A stretch of DNA of 64,000 nt from Candidatus Chloroploca mongolica (GCF_004762035.2 NZ_SIJK02000004.1:1-64000), one strand, 5' to 3'. Shown: positions 24,565 to 33,860, numbered from the stretch's first letter. The notes: generated from the letters alone by a model not told the origin. Translations and numbers: made by a program.

Positions 24565-25884
24565 TTACTTGGCTGGAGCGCGGCTGACACCACCGGAAGG
24601 AGGAGCAGGCGGGGCCATGCCCGGGGTTGGGGTCGGGATGAAGTCAGGATAGGCAGCCATACCGTGTTCGCCAAGGTCGAGGCCGAGTTCCTCTTCCTCT
24701 TTGCTGACGCGCAGACCGATGGTGGCCTTGATGCCATAGAACAGCGCACCCGAGAGTACCACGGTCCAGACACCAACCGCGACCACACCAATCGCCTGAG
24801 CGATCAACAGGGCCATCCCGCCACCATAGAAGAGGCCAAGCGTGCCCGTGTTGCCTTCGATGGCGGCAAAGAGACCAAGCGCCAGCGTGCCCCAGACGCC
24901 ATTGACCAGGTGGGCAGGCACAGCGCCGACCGGGTCGTCAATCTTCAGCGACTCAAGCCAGGAGGTCGAGAAGACCAGGAGCGGCCCGGCGACCAGGCCG
25001 ATGATCACGGCACCCACTGGCGTTACAAAAGCACACGCCGCAGTAATTGCCACCAGACCGCCGATGACACTGTTGAGGGTCAGGGCAGCATCGGGCTTGC
25101 CCGTGCGGATCCAGGTGAGAATGACAGTGGCAACAGCAGCAGCAGCGGCCGCCAGGGTCGTATTGACGGCAACCAGGGCCACCGCATTGGCATCAGCCTG
25201 TGACGAGAGCGCCAGCTGGCTCCCAGGATTGAAGCCGAACCAGCCGAGCCAGAGAATGAAAACACCAAGACCGACCAGCGAGACGTTGTGGCCAGGAATT
25301 GGCTGCGATTTGCCATCTTTGGAGAAGCGGCCAATGCGTGCGCCGAGCACAATGGCTCCCATCAAGGCGGCCCAACCACCGACGCTGTGGACGACCGTGC
25401 TCCCAGCGAAATCGGTAAAGCCAAGATCGGTCAGCCAGCCTGCGCCACTCCACACCCAGTGAACCACCACCGGATAGATGAGCACGGCCATCACGGCGCT
25501 GACAATCAGGTAGGACGAGAACTTCGTGCGTTCGGCCATAGCTCCCGAGACAATTGTGGCTGCGGTACCGGCAAAGACGACCTGAAAGAGCCAGCTTGCC
25601 AGGATTGGTACGCCACCAGCCTCAGTTGCATCATAGCCGAGGAAGAACTGATCGATACCGATAAAACCACCTGCTGAAGCACCATAGGCAAAGCCCCAGC
25701 CGATCATCCAGAAGGTGAGCGCTGCGATGCAGAAGTCCATCAAGTTTTTCATCAAAATGTTGACGGCATTTTTTGAGCGCGTCGCCCCTGCTTCCAGCAA
25801 GGCAAACCCGGCCTGCATGAAGAAGACAAGGAACGCTGCCAACAGCAACCACATCGTATCAAGTGCAACTACCATCTCTTCCAT
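24565..25884 (-). CDS. amt: Ammonium transporter
   Basis: Channel-type transporter of NH4+/NH3 in the cytoplasmic membrane. The 439-residue protein shows the Amt/Mep/Rh pattern with about eleven helices. The two pore histidines are recognisable in STVVHSVGGWAAL and VPAHLVNGVWGTLALG, and the family signature WFGFNPGSQLA is present. The C-terminal tail is extended by a Pro-rich stretch ending GGVSRAPAK. No PII (glnB/glnK) gene adjoins it, unlike in many bacteria. The ATG at 25884 is selected because AAGGAG lies eight bases upstream; a GTG at 25893 is too close to that site. Confidence 0.95.
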   Translation of the reverse strand: MEEMVVALDTMWLLLAAFLVFFMQAGFALLEAGATRSKNAVNILMKNLMDFCIAALTFWMIGWGFAYGASAGGFIGIDQFFLGYDATEAGGVPILASWLFQVVFAGTAATIVSGAMAERTKFSSYLIVSAVMAVLIYPVVVHWVWSGAGWLTDLGFTDFAGSTVVHSVGGWAALMGAIVLGARIGRFSKDGKSQPIPGHNVSLVGLGVFILWLGWFGFNPGSQLALSSQADANAVALVAVNTTLAAAAAAVATVILTWIRTGKPDAALTLNSVIGGLVAITAACAFVTPVGAVIIGLVAGPLLVFSTSWLESLKIDDPVGAVPAHLVNGVWGTLALGLFAAIEGNTGTLGLFYGGGMALLIAQAIGVVAVGVWTVVLSGALFYGIKATIGLRVSKEEEELGLDLGEHGMAAYPDFIPTPTPGMAPPAPPSGGVSRAPAK

Positions 25885-26325
25885 TCTGAACACTCCTTAA
25901 ACAACATATGCAGCTTGTGACCAGTTCGGATGCGTGAAACTTATGATACATACGAGAGAAATCCATCCGGTCGACTTCGGAAGTACGCTACTCAGCGATA
26001 GTTGTGTCTCGTTAGAGCAGCTCACCCCCGGCGCTGCGACGTTGCAGAGCGGGTAGCGAACGTAGTACTCACCCCCTTACGCATGTTGGCGCACATGGCC
26101 TGAAATATCTGTCTTCTTTGGTTGCTAGATAGTAACCATGTTAACAGAATGCTCCGTTGCATCAAGGGTCAAGGCATCCAAAATCATTCGAACGAAAGCT
26201 GGATCTTTTGTACAAGTCATTCATGTTGACTGCACACAACCGTATCCAGACGCGGTACAATAGAGACAATGGTGGCGAGCTACGTCTGCTTGCCGGCAAG
26301 CCCGTATGGGCAAGGAGCACGTGCC
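25885..26325. other. Divergent intergenic region, no gene seen
   Basis: About 440 bases between the divergent amt and stress-protein genes. The minus-strand motif GGGGGTGAG occurs twice, at about 26026 and 26067, which might be a regulatory repeat for amt. I see a TACAAT at about 26256 facing right without a well-spaced -35 element. No RNA gene or credible small ORF. Confidence 0.35.
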
Positions 26326-26886
26326 ATGGCAATGGTGATGGCAACCTTTACTGACCAGGCGCAAGCCCAACTGGCGGCGTCCCGTTTGCGAGAGGCTGGT
26401 TTTGGTGAGGTGACGGTCGGGATGAGTGACGATGACGCTGGTGCGTACCTTGGTCTTGGCGAGACGGTTGAATGGTTTCGCATCAAGACCATTCTGGTCT
26501 CGACCCTGGGTGGGATGGTGACCATCGGTGCGCTCGGTGGTCTGCTCGGGTTGATTTATGGGGTCTTTCCCGAGAACCGGAATATGGGTGTGCTGGCAAA
26601 CTTTCCGACGACCCTTGCCGTCGCGCTGACCTGGCTCGGGGTTGCCCTGGTTATTGGCATTGTCCTCGGTTTTCTGGCTGGCATTCCGGTTGCGTATCTG
26701 CTGGGCAGCGCGGCCGAGAAGGCCGCTGCGCGCGGTGAAATTCAGCGCCGACCGTTGGTGTCGGCCAGTGCGCCTACCCCTGAGTCCGTTGATACGGCGT
26801 TTGCTGTTATCAAGACCTGCAGTCCTTTTGAGATCGCTCGCGTCGAGCCTCCGACCGGGCTGCGACGGATGACGGTACGAGCGTAG
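26326..26886 (+). CDS. Two-helix membrane protein of general-stress (YflT/DUF1269-like) type
   Basis: A 186-residue protein. The first 30 residues (FTDQAQAQLAASRLREAGF) match the start of general-stress proteins that carry a small alpha/beta domain before a glycine-rich pair of membrane helices; here the helices are at about 57-82 and 98-128. The last 40 residues form another small soluble segment. Physiological role is not known for the family. ATG at 26326 has AAGGAG eight bases upstream; an earlier ATG at 26269 does not. Confidence 0.65.
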   Translation: MAMVMATFTDQAQAQLAASRLREAGFGEVTVGMSDDDAGAYLGLGETVEWFRIKTILVSTLGGMVTIGALGGLLGLIYGVFPENRNMGVLANFPTTLAVALTWLGVALVIGIVLGFLAGIPVAYLLGSAAEKAAARGEIQRRPLVSASAPTPESVDTAFAVIKTCSPFEIARVEPPTGLRRMTVRA

Positions 26887-26907
26887 GCTCCCAGGAGGGG
26901 CTGTTTT

Positions 26908-26952
26908 AACTTGCTCAAAAACGCCAGCTACGCTGGCGTTTTTGAGCAAGTT
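26908..26952. terminator. Terminator hairpin with 21-bp perfect stem
   Basis: Arms of 21 bases around the loop TAC, with the inner core AACGCCAGC / GCTGGCGTT. It separates two plus-strand genes, 22 bases after the stress-protein stop. Confidence 0.8.
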
Positions 26953-26965
26953 GAATCTCCCCTGT

Positions 26966-26994
26966 TTGGGCAATCACGCTAGCTATGGTATGAT
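26966..26994 (+). promoter_or_regulatory. Candidate promoter for the GT4/AceE-like operon
   Basis: TTGGGC (26966-26971), 17-base spacer, TATGAT (26989-26994), placing the start of transcription about 32 bases before the ATG at 27033. It follows directly after the terminator hairpin, which fits a new transcription unit. Confidence 0.55.
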
Positions 26995-27032
26995 CATGCT
27001 GGTTCCGGCTTACCCCAGACAGAAGGGTAGCG

Positions 27033-28289
27033 ATGAAGATTTTACTGCTTGCCCCGTATCCTCCTTTCCCACCGCGTAGTGGCGGTGCTTTGCGCGTCTT
27101 TCATCTGGCTCGCGGCCTTGCGATGCATCATGATCTGACCTTGCTGACGTTTGCTCCCAATCAGGCTGCGGCTGCTGCACTGGCGCCGTTGCGCGAACGT
27201 TATAGTGTGGTGACCGTGCATGGCCCTCCCCCGCGTTCGATGCTGCGCCGTGCCGTGACCACGCTGGCTGCACCGTTGCCCGATATGGCCCTACGGAATC
27301 GTAGCCAGCCGTATGCAGAGGCGCTGAGCCGGTTGTTGGCGGCGGAACATTATGATGTGGTGCAGGCCGAGAGTATCGAGATGGCTCATTATGCGCTGAT
27401 GGCCCGCGATCTGACGCAGCGGATCGTGCTTGATCAGTTCAATGCTGAATATCTGTTGCAACGCCGCGCTGCGCTTGCCGATCTGAAGGGCGGTCTCGCG
27501 CTCCCACCTGCCAGGCTCGTTGCCGGGATCTATTCGTTGGTGCAGTGGCGTAAGTTGTCGCGCTATGAACGACGTTTGCTGCGGGCGTTTGACCATATTC
27601 TGGTGGTCTCGGAGCAGGATCGCGCTGCGCTGCAACGCCTGGTGCCTGCGGCTGCGTCGAAACTGGCGGTTGTTCCCAATGGTGTTGATACGGCGCGCAT
27701 CCGTCCTGGGGCCGTGCGGGGCGATCTTGGTGCCTCGACCATGGTCTTTGTGGGTGCGCTTGACTATCGACCCAATCTTGATGCCCTGCGCTGGTTTACC
27801 ACTGAAGTTTTGCCTCTGCTGCGCCAGAAACGTCGCGGGGTGCGCCTTTTGGTTGTTGGCCGTGCCCCGGGGCGTGTTGTGCAGACACTGGCAAGCGATG
27901 AGGTGGAATTGGTGGGTGAGGTGCCCAGTGTTGCCCCGTATATTGATGGGGCTGCGGTCTTTGTTGTCCCGATGCGCATTGGCGGTGGCTCGCGCCTCAA
28001 GTTGCTCGAGGCGCTCGCGATGGAGGCACCAGTGGTGGCTACCTCAATGGCGGTTGAGGGAATTGCCGGGCTGCGCAATGGCAAGCATCTCTTGATTGCG
28101 GATCGACCCCAGGCCTTTGCCGAGGCAGTGATCCGCTTGATGCACGATCCCGAACTGGGACGGACGCTCGGGGCCGCCGGGCGTGACCATGTAATCAATC
28201 ACTATGATTGGGATGCAAGCATTGCCTCGCTGAATCAATTGTATCAGCAGGTGAGTGAACCAGTAGCCAACGAACGGAAACGACGATGA
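27033..28289 (+). CDS. GT4 family glycosyltransferase
   Basis: A 418-residue GT-B enzyme. It opens MKILLLAPYPPFPPRSGGAL with the glycine-rich acceptor loop, has FVGALDYRPNLDALRWF at the start of the donor domain, and GGGSRLKLLEALAMEAPVVA as the late conserved block. Similar proteins occur in exopolysaccharide loci. Unusually, it is coupled (ATGA) to a pyruvate-dehydrogenase-like gene instead of glycan genes. Confidence 0.87.
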   Translation: MKILLLAPYPPFPPRSGGALRVFHLARGLAMHHDLTLLTFAPNQAAAAALAPLRERYSVVTVHGPPPRSMLRRAVTTLAAPLPDMALRNRSQPYAEALSRLLAAEHYDVVQAESIEMAHYALMARDLTQRIVLDQFNAEYLLQRRAALADLKGGLALPPARLVAGIYSLVQWRKLSRYERRLLRAFDHILVVSEQDRAALQRLVPAAASKLAVVPNGVDTARIRPGAVRGDLGASTMVFVGALDYRPNLDALRWFTTEVLPLLRQKRRGVRLLVVGRAPGRVVQTLASDEVELVGEVPSVAPYIDGAAVFVVPMRIGGGSRLKLLEALAMEAPVVATSMAVEGIAGLRNGKHLLIADRPQAFAEAVIRLMHDPELGRTLGAAGRDHVINHYDWDASIASLNQLYQQVSEPVANERKRR

Positions 28290-30697
28290 CAGCTTCCAGG
28301 CAGCGCCGCCCGGCAGATGCGTTGCCAGTGGACACGCCACTGGCTCCGGTTGTATCCGCAGATGAGCTTGCGACCCTTGAACGGGTGCAGCAACGGATTC
28401 GCTGGTTGTCTACGCTCATTGTCCATCATGCCAATTATGTACGCCCAAATCATGATGGCACCAAGATTGGTGGTCATCAGGCTTCTTCGGCTTCGATGAT
28501 TTCGATCTTGACGGCACTCTATTTCCACTATTTGCGCCCTGGCGACCGTGTGGCCGTCAAGCCCCATGCCTCACCGGTCTTTCATGCGATCCAGTATCTG
28601 CTTGGTCAGTTGCCCGAACACTATCTGCCGACGCTGCGCGCCTTCGGTGGGTTGCAGGCCTATCCGTCGCGCACCAAAGATCCTGATCACGTCGATTTTT
28701 CGACGGGTTCGGTTGGGCTTGGTGCGGTGGCGCCTGCGTTTGCGGCCCTTGCCGGGCGCTATGCGACCGCCCATTTTGGCGCACCCGATACCCGTCGTTT
28801 TGTCGCCCTTGTCGGTGATGCTGAACTCGATGAGGGCAATGTCTGGGAGGCGATTCTTGATCCGGCCCTCGCCGGTCTTGAGCATCTGCTCTGGATCGTT
28901 GATCTCAATCGGCAGAGCCTTGATCGGGTCGTGCCTGGGATTCGGGCAACTCATCTCAAGCGTCTTTTTGCCGAGAGTGGCTGGCGTGTGCTAGAGGCGA
29001 AGTATGGCCGTCGCTTGCAGGCGCTCTTTGCCTGTGAGGGTGGCGCGACGCTTCGGCAACGCATTGATGAGATGCGCAACGAGGAGTATCAGGCGCTGAT
29101 TCGGTTGCCGGGGGCGGAACTTCGCCCGCGTTTGCTTGGCGATGATCTGGCTCTGGCTGCGTTGCTGGCTGATGTTCCTGATGCTGAATTGCCGCAGATC
29201 CTGGCGAATCTGGGTGGTCACGATCTCGAAGAACTGCTGGCAACGCTGGCTCAGGCTGATGAAGCGCCGCGTCGCCCGACGATCATTTTTGCCTATACGA
29301 TCAAGGGGTGGGGGTTGCCGATTGCCGGGCATCCGCTGAACCACTCGCAGTTGCTGACAACTGAGCAGATCGAGACGCTCCGTGAAGACCTTGGCATCAA
29401 GCCTGAGGCGCTCTGGGCTGGTTTTGAGCCTGCTAGCCCCGAAGGGCAGTTGTGTGCTGCCGTTGCGCAGCGTCTGTATGGGCCACGCGAGGCGTCTTCG
29501 GGGGCGCGTGAGCGGCTCGCAGCGGTGGTGGCGGCGATGCCTGATGATCTTGAGGTACTGGCGACTGGGCAGACAAGTACGCAGGAGAGTTTTGGGCGTG
29601 CGTTGATGCGACTGAGCGAGGTGCCGGGGCTGCGTGAACGCATTGTGACGACCTCGCCGGATGTCTCGGTGTCAACGAATCTTTCGGGCTGGATCAATAA
29701 GACCGGGGTCTATGCGCCCACCGAAGAACCCGATTTCGAGAGCGCCGAGGTTTATCGGTTGCTCCGCTGGAAACGCGGGCCTTCGGGTCAGCACATTGAA
29801 CTGGGCATCTCCGAGATGAACCTGTTTATGCTGCTGGGCATGTTTGGGTTGAGTCACGAGTTGCTTGACGAGGTGCTGCTACCGATTGGCACCGTCTATG
29901 ACCCATTTGTGTGTCGGGGGCTTGATGCTTTGATTTACGGGCTCTATGCGGGGGCAAAGTTTGTGGTAGCCGGCACGCCTTCGGGGATTACGCTTGCCCC
30001 CGAGGGTGGAGCGCACCAGTCAACCGTCACGCCTTCGCTCGGGATCGAGTTGCCCAATTTGCATAGTTTTGAGCCTTGCTTTGCGGTTGAATTGGTCTGG
30101 ACGCTGCTGGAGGGGCTAACGCAGTGTTGTGATCGCGAGCAGGGCCGGGCGACCTATTTGCGTCTTTCGACGCGGCCACTTGATCAGGGCTTGCTTGAAC
30201 CAGCGCTGCAACGGCTTGGGCGGGCCGAGTTGCGGCGTCAGGTACTGGCGGGTGGGTATCGGCTGATAGACCGCCGTGATCATGCCGATCATCCTGCGGC
30301 CCCGGTCTTGCAACTGGCGGCAGCGGGCGCAGTTATGCCCGAAGTGGTGGCGGCGGCTGAATATCTGCGTCGCGAGGGCGTTGCGGTCAATGTGCTCAAC
30401 CTGACGAGCCCGCGGCGGCTCTATGAAGCCTGGCGTGCTGGTGATGACCTGACCTGGCTGCTTCCACCAGATGAAGCTACCGCACCTTTTGTGACCGTCC
30501 ATGATGCTGCGTCACACGCACTGGCCTGGCTCGGCAGCATCTATGGTGCGCCGGTTCTTGCGCTGGGCGTGGATACCTTTGGTCAGTCGGGTACACGTGA
30601 TGAGCTCTATCGAGCGTTTGGACTTGATGTCGAAGGCATTATCAAGGCGGGTTTTGAGGCGGTTGATCGTATACTGGTGCCCACAGCAGGGTGGTAG
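28286..30697 (+). CDS. AceE-like thiamine-diphosphate enzyme (pyruvate dehydrogenase E1 / transketolase family)
   Basis: An 803-residue ThDP-dependent enzyme. Near the N-terminus IRWLSTLIVHHANYVRP and KIGGHQASSASM parallel the homodimeric E1 of pyruvate dehydrogenase; KPHASPVFHAIQYLLGQL, GSVGLGAVAPAFAAL and the ThDP motif GDAELDEGN with VDLNRQ about 23 residues later follow in AceE order. The second half has ELGISEMNLFMLLGMFG and the C-terminal transketolase domain. It is shorter than E. coli AceE (887 residues), and no E2 or E3 gene is nearby, so oxidation of pyruvate through a lipoyl E2 cannot be assumed; transketolase-like or other 2-oxoacid chemistry is possible. ATGA overlap with the preceding GT4. 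Confidence 0.78.
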   Translation: MTASRQRRPADALPVDTPLAPVVSADELATLERVQQRIRWLSTLIVHHANYVRPNHDGTKIGGHQASSASMISILTALYFHYLRPGDRVAVKPHASPVFHAIQYLLGQLPEHYLPTLRAFGGLQAYPSRTKDPDHVDFSTGSVGLGAVAPAFAALAGRYATAHFGAPDTRRFVALVGDAELDEGNVWEAILDPALAGLEHLLWIVDLNRQSLDRVVPGIRATHLKRLFAESGWRVLEAKYGRRLQALFACEGGATLRQRIDEMRNEEYQALIRLPGAELRPRLLGDDLALAALLADVPDAELPQILANLGGHDLEELLATLAQADEAPRRPTIIFAYTIKGWGLPIAGHPLNHSQLLTTEQIETLREDLGIKPEALWAGFEPASPEGQLCAAVAQRLYGPREASSGARERLAAVVAAMPDDLEVLATGQTSTQESFGRALMRLSEVPGLRERIVTTSPDVSVSTNLSGWINKTGVYAPTEEPDFESAEVYRLLRWKRGPSGQHIELGISEMNLFMLLGMFGLSHELLDEVLLPIGTVYDPFVCRGLDALIYGLYAGAKFVVAGTPSGITLAPEGGAHQSTVTPSLGIELPNLHSFEPCFAVELVWTLLEGLTQCCDREQGRATYLRLSTRPLDQGLLEPALQRLGRAELRRQVLAGGYRLIDRRDHADHPAAPVLQLAAAGAVMPEVVAAAEYLRREGVAVNVLNLTSPRRLYEAWRAGDDLTWLLPPDEATAPFVTVHDAASHALAWLGSIYGAPVLALGVDTFGQSGTRDELYRAFGLDVEGIIKAGFEAVDRILVPTAGW

Positions 30698-30799
30698 CCA
30701 TTTCTCAACACCCTGTAGAGCGCATGAAACCATTTTCCTGATCGTGGCTGTGACTGCCGGGTGTATACTACATAGCATCCAGTGAAAGGCAGTGCGGCC

Positions 30800-31513
30800 A
30801 TGAGCATTGATCACTATCCTAATCGCATCCAGGAACCATCGGGGCGCTTTCTCGAAATTGCTGAGCGTGAGGTCGGCCGGATCATTCTTGACATTCATGA
30901 TGGCCCGGTGCAAAATATCTTTGCCGCGCTCTCACAACTCTATGTTGTGCAACGCCGGATGGTGCAAAGCCCTGATCAGGCCCCGGATGAGCTCGAACGG
31001 ATCAGACGTAGTGTGACCTTGCTTGAGCACGCCCTCAATGAGATTCGTACCTTTATGGGTGCGTTTCGTCCACCTGAATTTGAACGTCGTGACCTGGTTG
31101 CCATCCTTGAAGGGTTGGTGATCCAGCACGAGGAATTGACGGGTAATTCGGTCTGTCTTGAGCTTGAGGGTGAACTGCCTTCGGTGCCTTTGCCCGTGAA
31201 GATCAGCTTCTATCGTATCTTGCAAGAGGCGCTTTCGAATGCGGTGCGCCATGGCGAAGCCGATCATCATACGGTGAGCCTGCGTTGCAAGGGTCAGAAT
31301 GTGATCATGGAAGTACGCGACAATGGCTGTGGCTTTGATGCCCCGTCGGTGTTGCAGCAGGCGCTTACTGGTCATTTCGGGTTGCAAGGCATGCGTGAAC
31401 GGGTGAGTCTGCTCGGGGGTACCTTCATGATCGAGAGTAGCCCTGGCCTTGGGACGTGTGTGCGGGTTATCGTGCCATGTGGTGACAATGATCAAAGTCT
31501 TTCTTGCGGATGA
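30800..31513 (+). CDS. Soluble NarL-type sensor histidine kinase
   Basis: A 237-residue kinase with no membrane helix and no sensor domain: it starts almost directly at the HisKA_3 dimerisation helix, whose phosphoacceptor is His33 in DIHDGPVQNIF. The HATPase part carries NAVRHGEADH (N box), DNGCGFD (G1) and GLQGMRERV. It would phosphorylate the response regulator encoded just downstream (26-base overlap). The signal must come from another protein or a cytoplasmic cue. ATG at 30800 is preferred over a GTG at 30782 because AAGG precedes it. A TATACT stands at 30764 without a clear -35. Confidence 0.87.
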   Translation: MSIDHYPNRIQEPSGRFLEIAEREVGRIILDIHDGPVQNIFAALSQLYVVQRRMVQSPDQAPDELERIRRSVTLLEHALNEIRTFMGAFRPPEFERRDLVAILEGLVIQHEELTGNSVCLELEGELPSVPLPVKISFYRILQEALSNAVRHGEADHHTVSLRCKGQNVIMEVRDNGCGFDAPSVLQQALTGHFGLQGMRERVSLLGGTFMIESSPGLGTCVRVIVPCGDNDQSLSCG

Positions 31514-32117
31514 CCATGCGCTTGTCCTTGAAGGTCTGCGTTCGCTGATCGAGAGTGAAGGCGACATGGAGGTTGTAGGGACGGCCAGTGACGGTGATCA
31601 GGTGCTCGAACGAGTTCGTGCGCTTGCGCCCGATGTGGTGGTGCTCGATCTTCAGATGCCGACCGTTGGTGGGATTGCGTGCCTGCAGAGTATCCGGGCG
31701 GCGAATGTGCCTGCGAAGGTGTTGATTCTCTCGGCCTTTTATGACGGTGATACGATGCAATCGGCGCTTGAGGCCGAAGCCGATGGCTTTGCGCTCAAAA
31801 CCGAGGCCCCACAACAGACCCTGGCCTGTATTCGTCAGGTCTACCAGGGCCAACTTGTCTTTCCGCAGGCGGCCAAGCGTTGGTTACGGCAACACCGCCA
31901 GCGCCCCAGCCCGGCCTCCGATCTCTCCGATCGTGAAGCCGAGGTCTTGACCCTGGTGGCGCAGGGGTTGACGAATACGCAGATCGCCCAGCGCCTTCAG
32001 GTGAGCGATAATACAGTCAAGTTCCATCTGCAGAATATCTACCAGAAGTTGGGTGTGAGCAACCGAACCGAAGCAGCTGGTATCTTCTTCAAGCTGCGTC
32101 AGGAAGGTCGGCGGTGA
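31488..32117 (+). CDS. NarL/LuxR-family response regulator
   Basis: A 209-residue regulator. The receiver holds the acidic pocket in FLADDHALV, the phosphoacceptor Asp54 in VVVLDLQMP and the conserved Lys in ALKTEAP. The C-terminal LuxR helix-turn-helix (LSDREAEVLTLVAQGLTN and VSDNTVKFHLQNIYQKLGVS) is complete. The partner is the overlapping histidine kinase. ATG at 31488 lies inside the end of the kinase gene; a stretch of earlier in-frame codons back to 31449 is unlike any receiver. Confidence 0.92.
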   Translation: MIKVFLADDHALVLEGLRSLIESEGDMEVVGTASDGDQVLERVRALAPDVVVLDLQMPTVGGIACLQSIRAANVPAKVLILSAFYDGDTMQSALEAEADGFALKTEAPQQTLACIRQVYQGQLVFPQAAKRWLRQHRQRPSPASDLSDREAEVLTLVAQGLTNTQIAQRLQVSDNTVKFHLQNIYQKLGVSNRTEAAGIFFKLRQEGRR

Positions 32118-32377
32118 GTGCGTATGTGCTCTTCTTCGGTGCTGTCGTGTTGCTAATCGGGCTGATTGGCCTCGTCTGGTATGCCTGGTTCACATTTGTG
32201 CGCCGGAGTCCCGCTGAGCAAGAGCATGAGCGGGCGCTGGCGTCACTCAACGATGCCCAGGCCAACCGGTTCAGTGATGAGCAACTGACGCAGGTTCCCG
32301 ACACGGATACCGCCTGGCAGACGATGGTGCAACGAGGGAACGCACCGCCACGTCGCACAAAACGACGACGGCGTTGA
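32114..32377 (+). CDS. Small membrane protein, coupled to the two-component system
   Basis: An 87-residue protein with one strongly hydrophobic helix (residues 4-28), a charged cytoplasmic part and a very basic C-terminus (RRTKRRRR). GTG at 32114 overlaps the regulator stop as GTGA. It may modulate or be controlled by the two-component pair, but no family was recognised. Confidence 0.65.
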   Translation: MSAYVLFFGAVVLLIGLIGLVWYAWFTFVRRSPAEQEHERALASLNDAQANRFSDEQLTQVPDTDTAWQTMVQRGNAPPRRTKRRRR

Positions 32378-32385
32378 GTTCATTC

Positions 32386-32428
32386 TTCGTGCCCCCCAAA
32401 CCCGCGCAGCGGGTTTGGGGGGCACGAA
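32386..32428. terminator. Bidirectional hairpin with 20-bp perfect stem
   Basis: Arms TTCGTGCCCCCCAAACCCGC and its exact complement around the loop GCA. Located between the convergent small membrane protein and MFS genes, six bases before the MFS stop. It has no T-run inside, unlike the GCCAGC class. Confidence 0.7.
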
Positions 32429-32434
32429 AGATTC

Positions 32435-33790
32435 TTACACCAGGGCTGGTGCCTCATTGCCCACTTCTTCGATCGCACGACGGACGTTGACAAAGAAGAG
32501 CAAGACAATGCCGGCAATGAAGAAGACCATCAGCGAGATGAGGGCAATGCGGTAACTGCCCGTCATTTGGAAGGCGAGACCAAACAAGAGCGGTGCAAGC
32601 CAACTCGTGCCACGTTCGCTGATCTCGTAGATGCTGAAATATTCGGCTTCCTGCCCCTTCGGGATCATGAGCGAAAAGAGCGAACGACTGAGCGCCTGAC
32701 TGCCCCCGAGAACGACGGCAATCGCTGCGGCAAGCAAGAAAAATTGGGCTGGCACCCCGGCGGGCATCACATAGCTATAGGTGACCACAACAGTCCAGAT
32801 CACGAGACTGAGCATAATCGCCCTTTTGCTGCCGATGCGCTGCGCTAACCAGCCAAAAGCGAGGGCACCAAAAAAGGCGACAAACTGCACCATCAGGATC
32901 GCCTGAATGATCACGCCCTGGGGCATACCGAGCTCTTCGGCGCCAAAGAGGGCGGCCAGCGCAATGACGGCCTGAATGCCATCGTTATAGAGCAGGTAGC
33001 CCAGCAAAAAGAGCAGCGTCTGGCGATAGTGCCGCATCTGGCTAAACGTATGGGCCAGTTGTTTGAAGCCGATCGTCAGGTAGCGCTCGCCGGGGGGCAG
33101 GCGCTTGATAGCACCACGGGTACGCAGGCGGATCAGCGGCATAATCGTGAAGATAGCCCACCAGAGACCGGCAGAGGTGATACAGATGCGGACTGCTGTA
33201 CTTTCGTCGATCCCCAGCGCCTCGGCATTGGTAAAGAGGATCAGATTCAGGAACAAGAGCAAGCCGCCGCCAAGGTAGCCCATGGCCCAACCCCGTGACG
33301 AGGCCCGGTCGCGGTTATCGGGGCTGGCAATTTCGGGCAAGAAGGCATTGTAGAAGACAATGGAAGCGCCAAAAGCGAGATTGGCGATCAAAAAGAGCGA
33401 GCCACCAAGTATATAGCGTTCGCCCTGAAGGAAAAACATGCCCATGGTGGCAAAGGCCCCGATATAGGCAAAGATACCGAGCATGAGCTTTTTGGCACGC
33501 GAGTAGTCAGCAATCGCCCCGAGGATGGGCAGGAAGAAGACCTGGAGGAGCACTGAGAGCGAGACGATATAGGCGAAATAGGAACCGGCTGCGACTGGAA
33601 TACCGAGCGGATAGATCATTCCATCGGCATCGGCTGCGGCTCGGGCAATTGATGTGAGATAGGGGCCAAGAAAGACTGTCACCACCGTGGTTGAAAAGGT
33701 CGAGTTGGCCCAGTCATAAAAATACCAGCCAACCAGTTCGCGTCGATCATCAATGGGATACTCGGTTGTGGCCGTTTGCTCGGCGCTCAT
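32435..33790 (-). CDS. MFS transporter, UMF1/Atg22-like
   Basis: A 451-residue transporter with about twelve helices. The opening ELVGWYFYDWANSTFSTTVV is the hallmark of the UMF1 (unidentified major facilitator) family related to yeast Atg22, a vacuolar amino acid exporter. The second half carries GGSQALSRSLFSLMIPKGQE, also typical. Substrate in bacteria is not established; nucleosides, amino acids or peptides are possible. It is a single-gene unit, with convergent and codirectional hairpins on either side. Confidence 0.85.
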   Translation of the reverse strand: MSAEQTATTEYPIDDRRELVGWYFYDWANSTFSTTVVTVFLGPYLTSIARAAADADGMIYPLGIPVAAGSYFAYIVSLSVLLQVFFLPILGAIADYSRAKKLMLGIFAYIGAFATMGMFFLQGERYILGGSLFLIANLAFGASIVFYNAFLPEIASPDNRDRASSRGWAMGYLGGGLLLFLNLILFTNAEALGIDESTAVRICITSAGLWWAIFTIMPLIRLRTRGAIKRLPPGERYLTIGFKQLAHTFSQMRHYRQTLLFLLGYLLYNDGIQAVIALAALFGAEELGMPQGVIIQAILMVQFVAFFGALAFGWLAQRIGSKRAIMLSLVIWTVVVTYSYVMPAGVPAQFFLLAAAIAVVLGGSQALSRSLFSLMIPKGQEAEYFSIYEISERGTSWLAPLLFGLAFQMTGSYRIALISLMVFFIAGIVLLFFVNVRRAIEEVGNEAPALV

Positions 33791-33860
33791 AGAGACTCTT
33801 TCTGCTCAGATGCATTAACCTCCAGCACGAGCGCAATCCTCGGGAGTCTGCGACCCCATC

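Noticed and set aside
26221-26973. Long minus-strand frame over the stress-protein gene
   Set aside because: It lies opposite a gene with a good ribosome site and membrane pattern, and reads as a basic, Arg/Gln/His-rich shadow.
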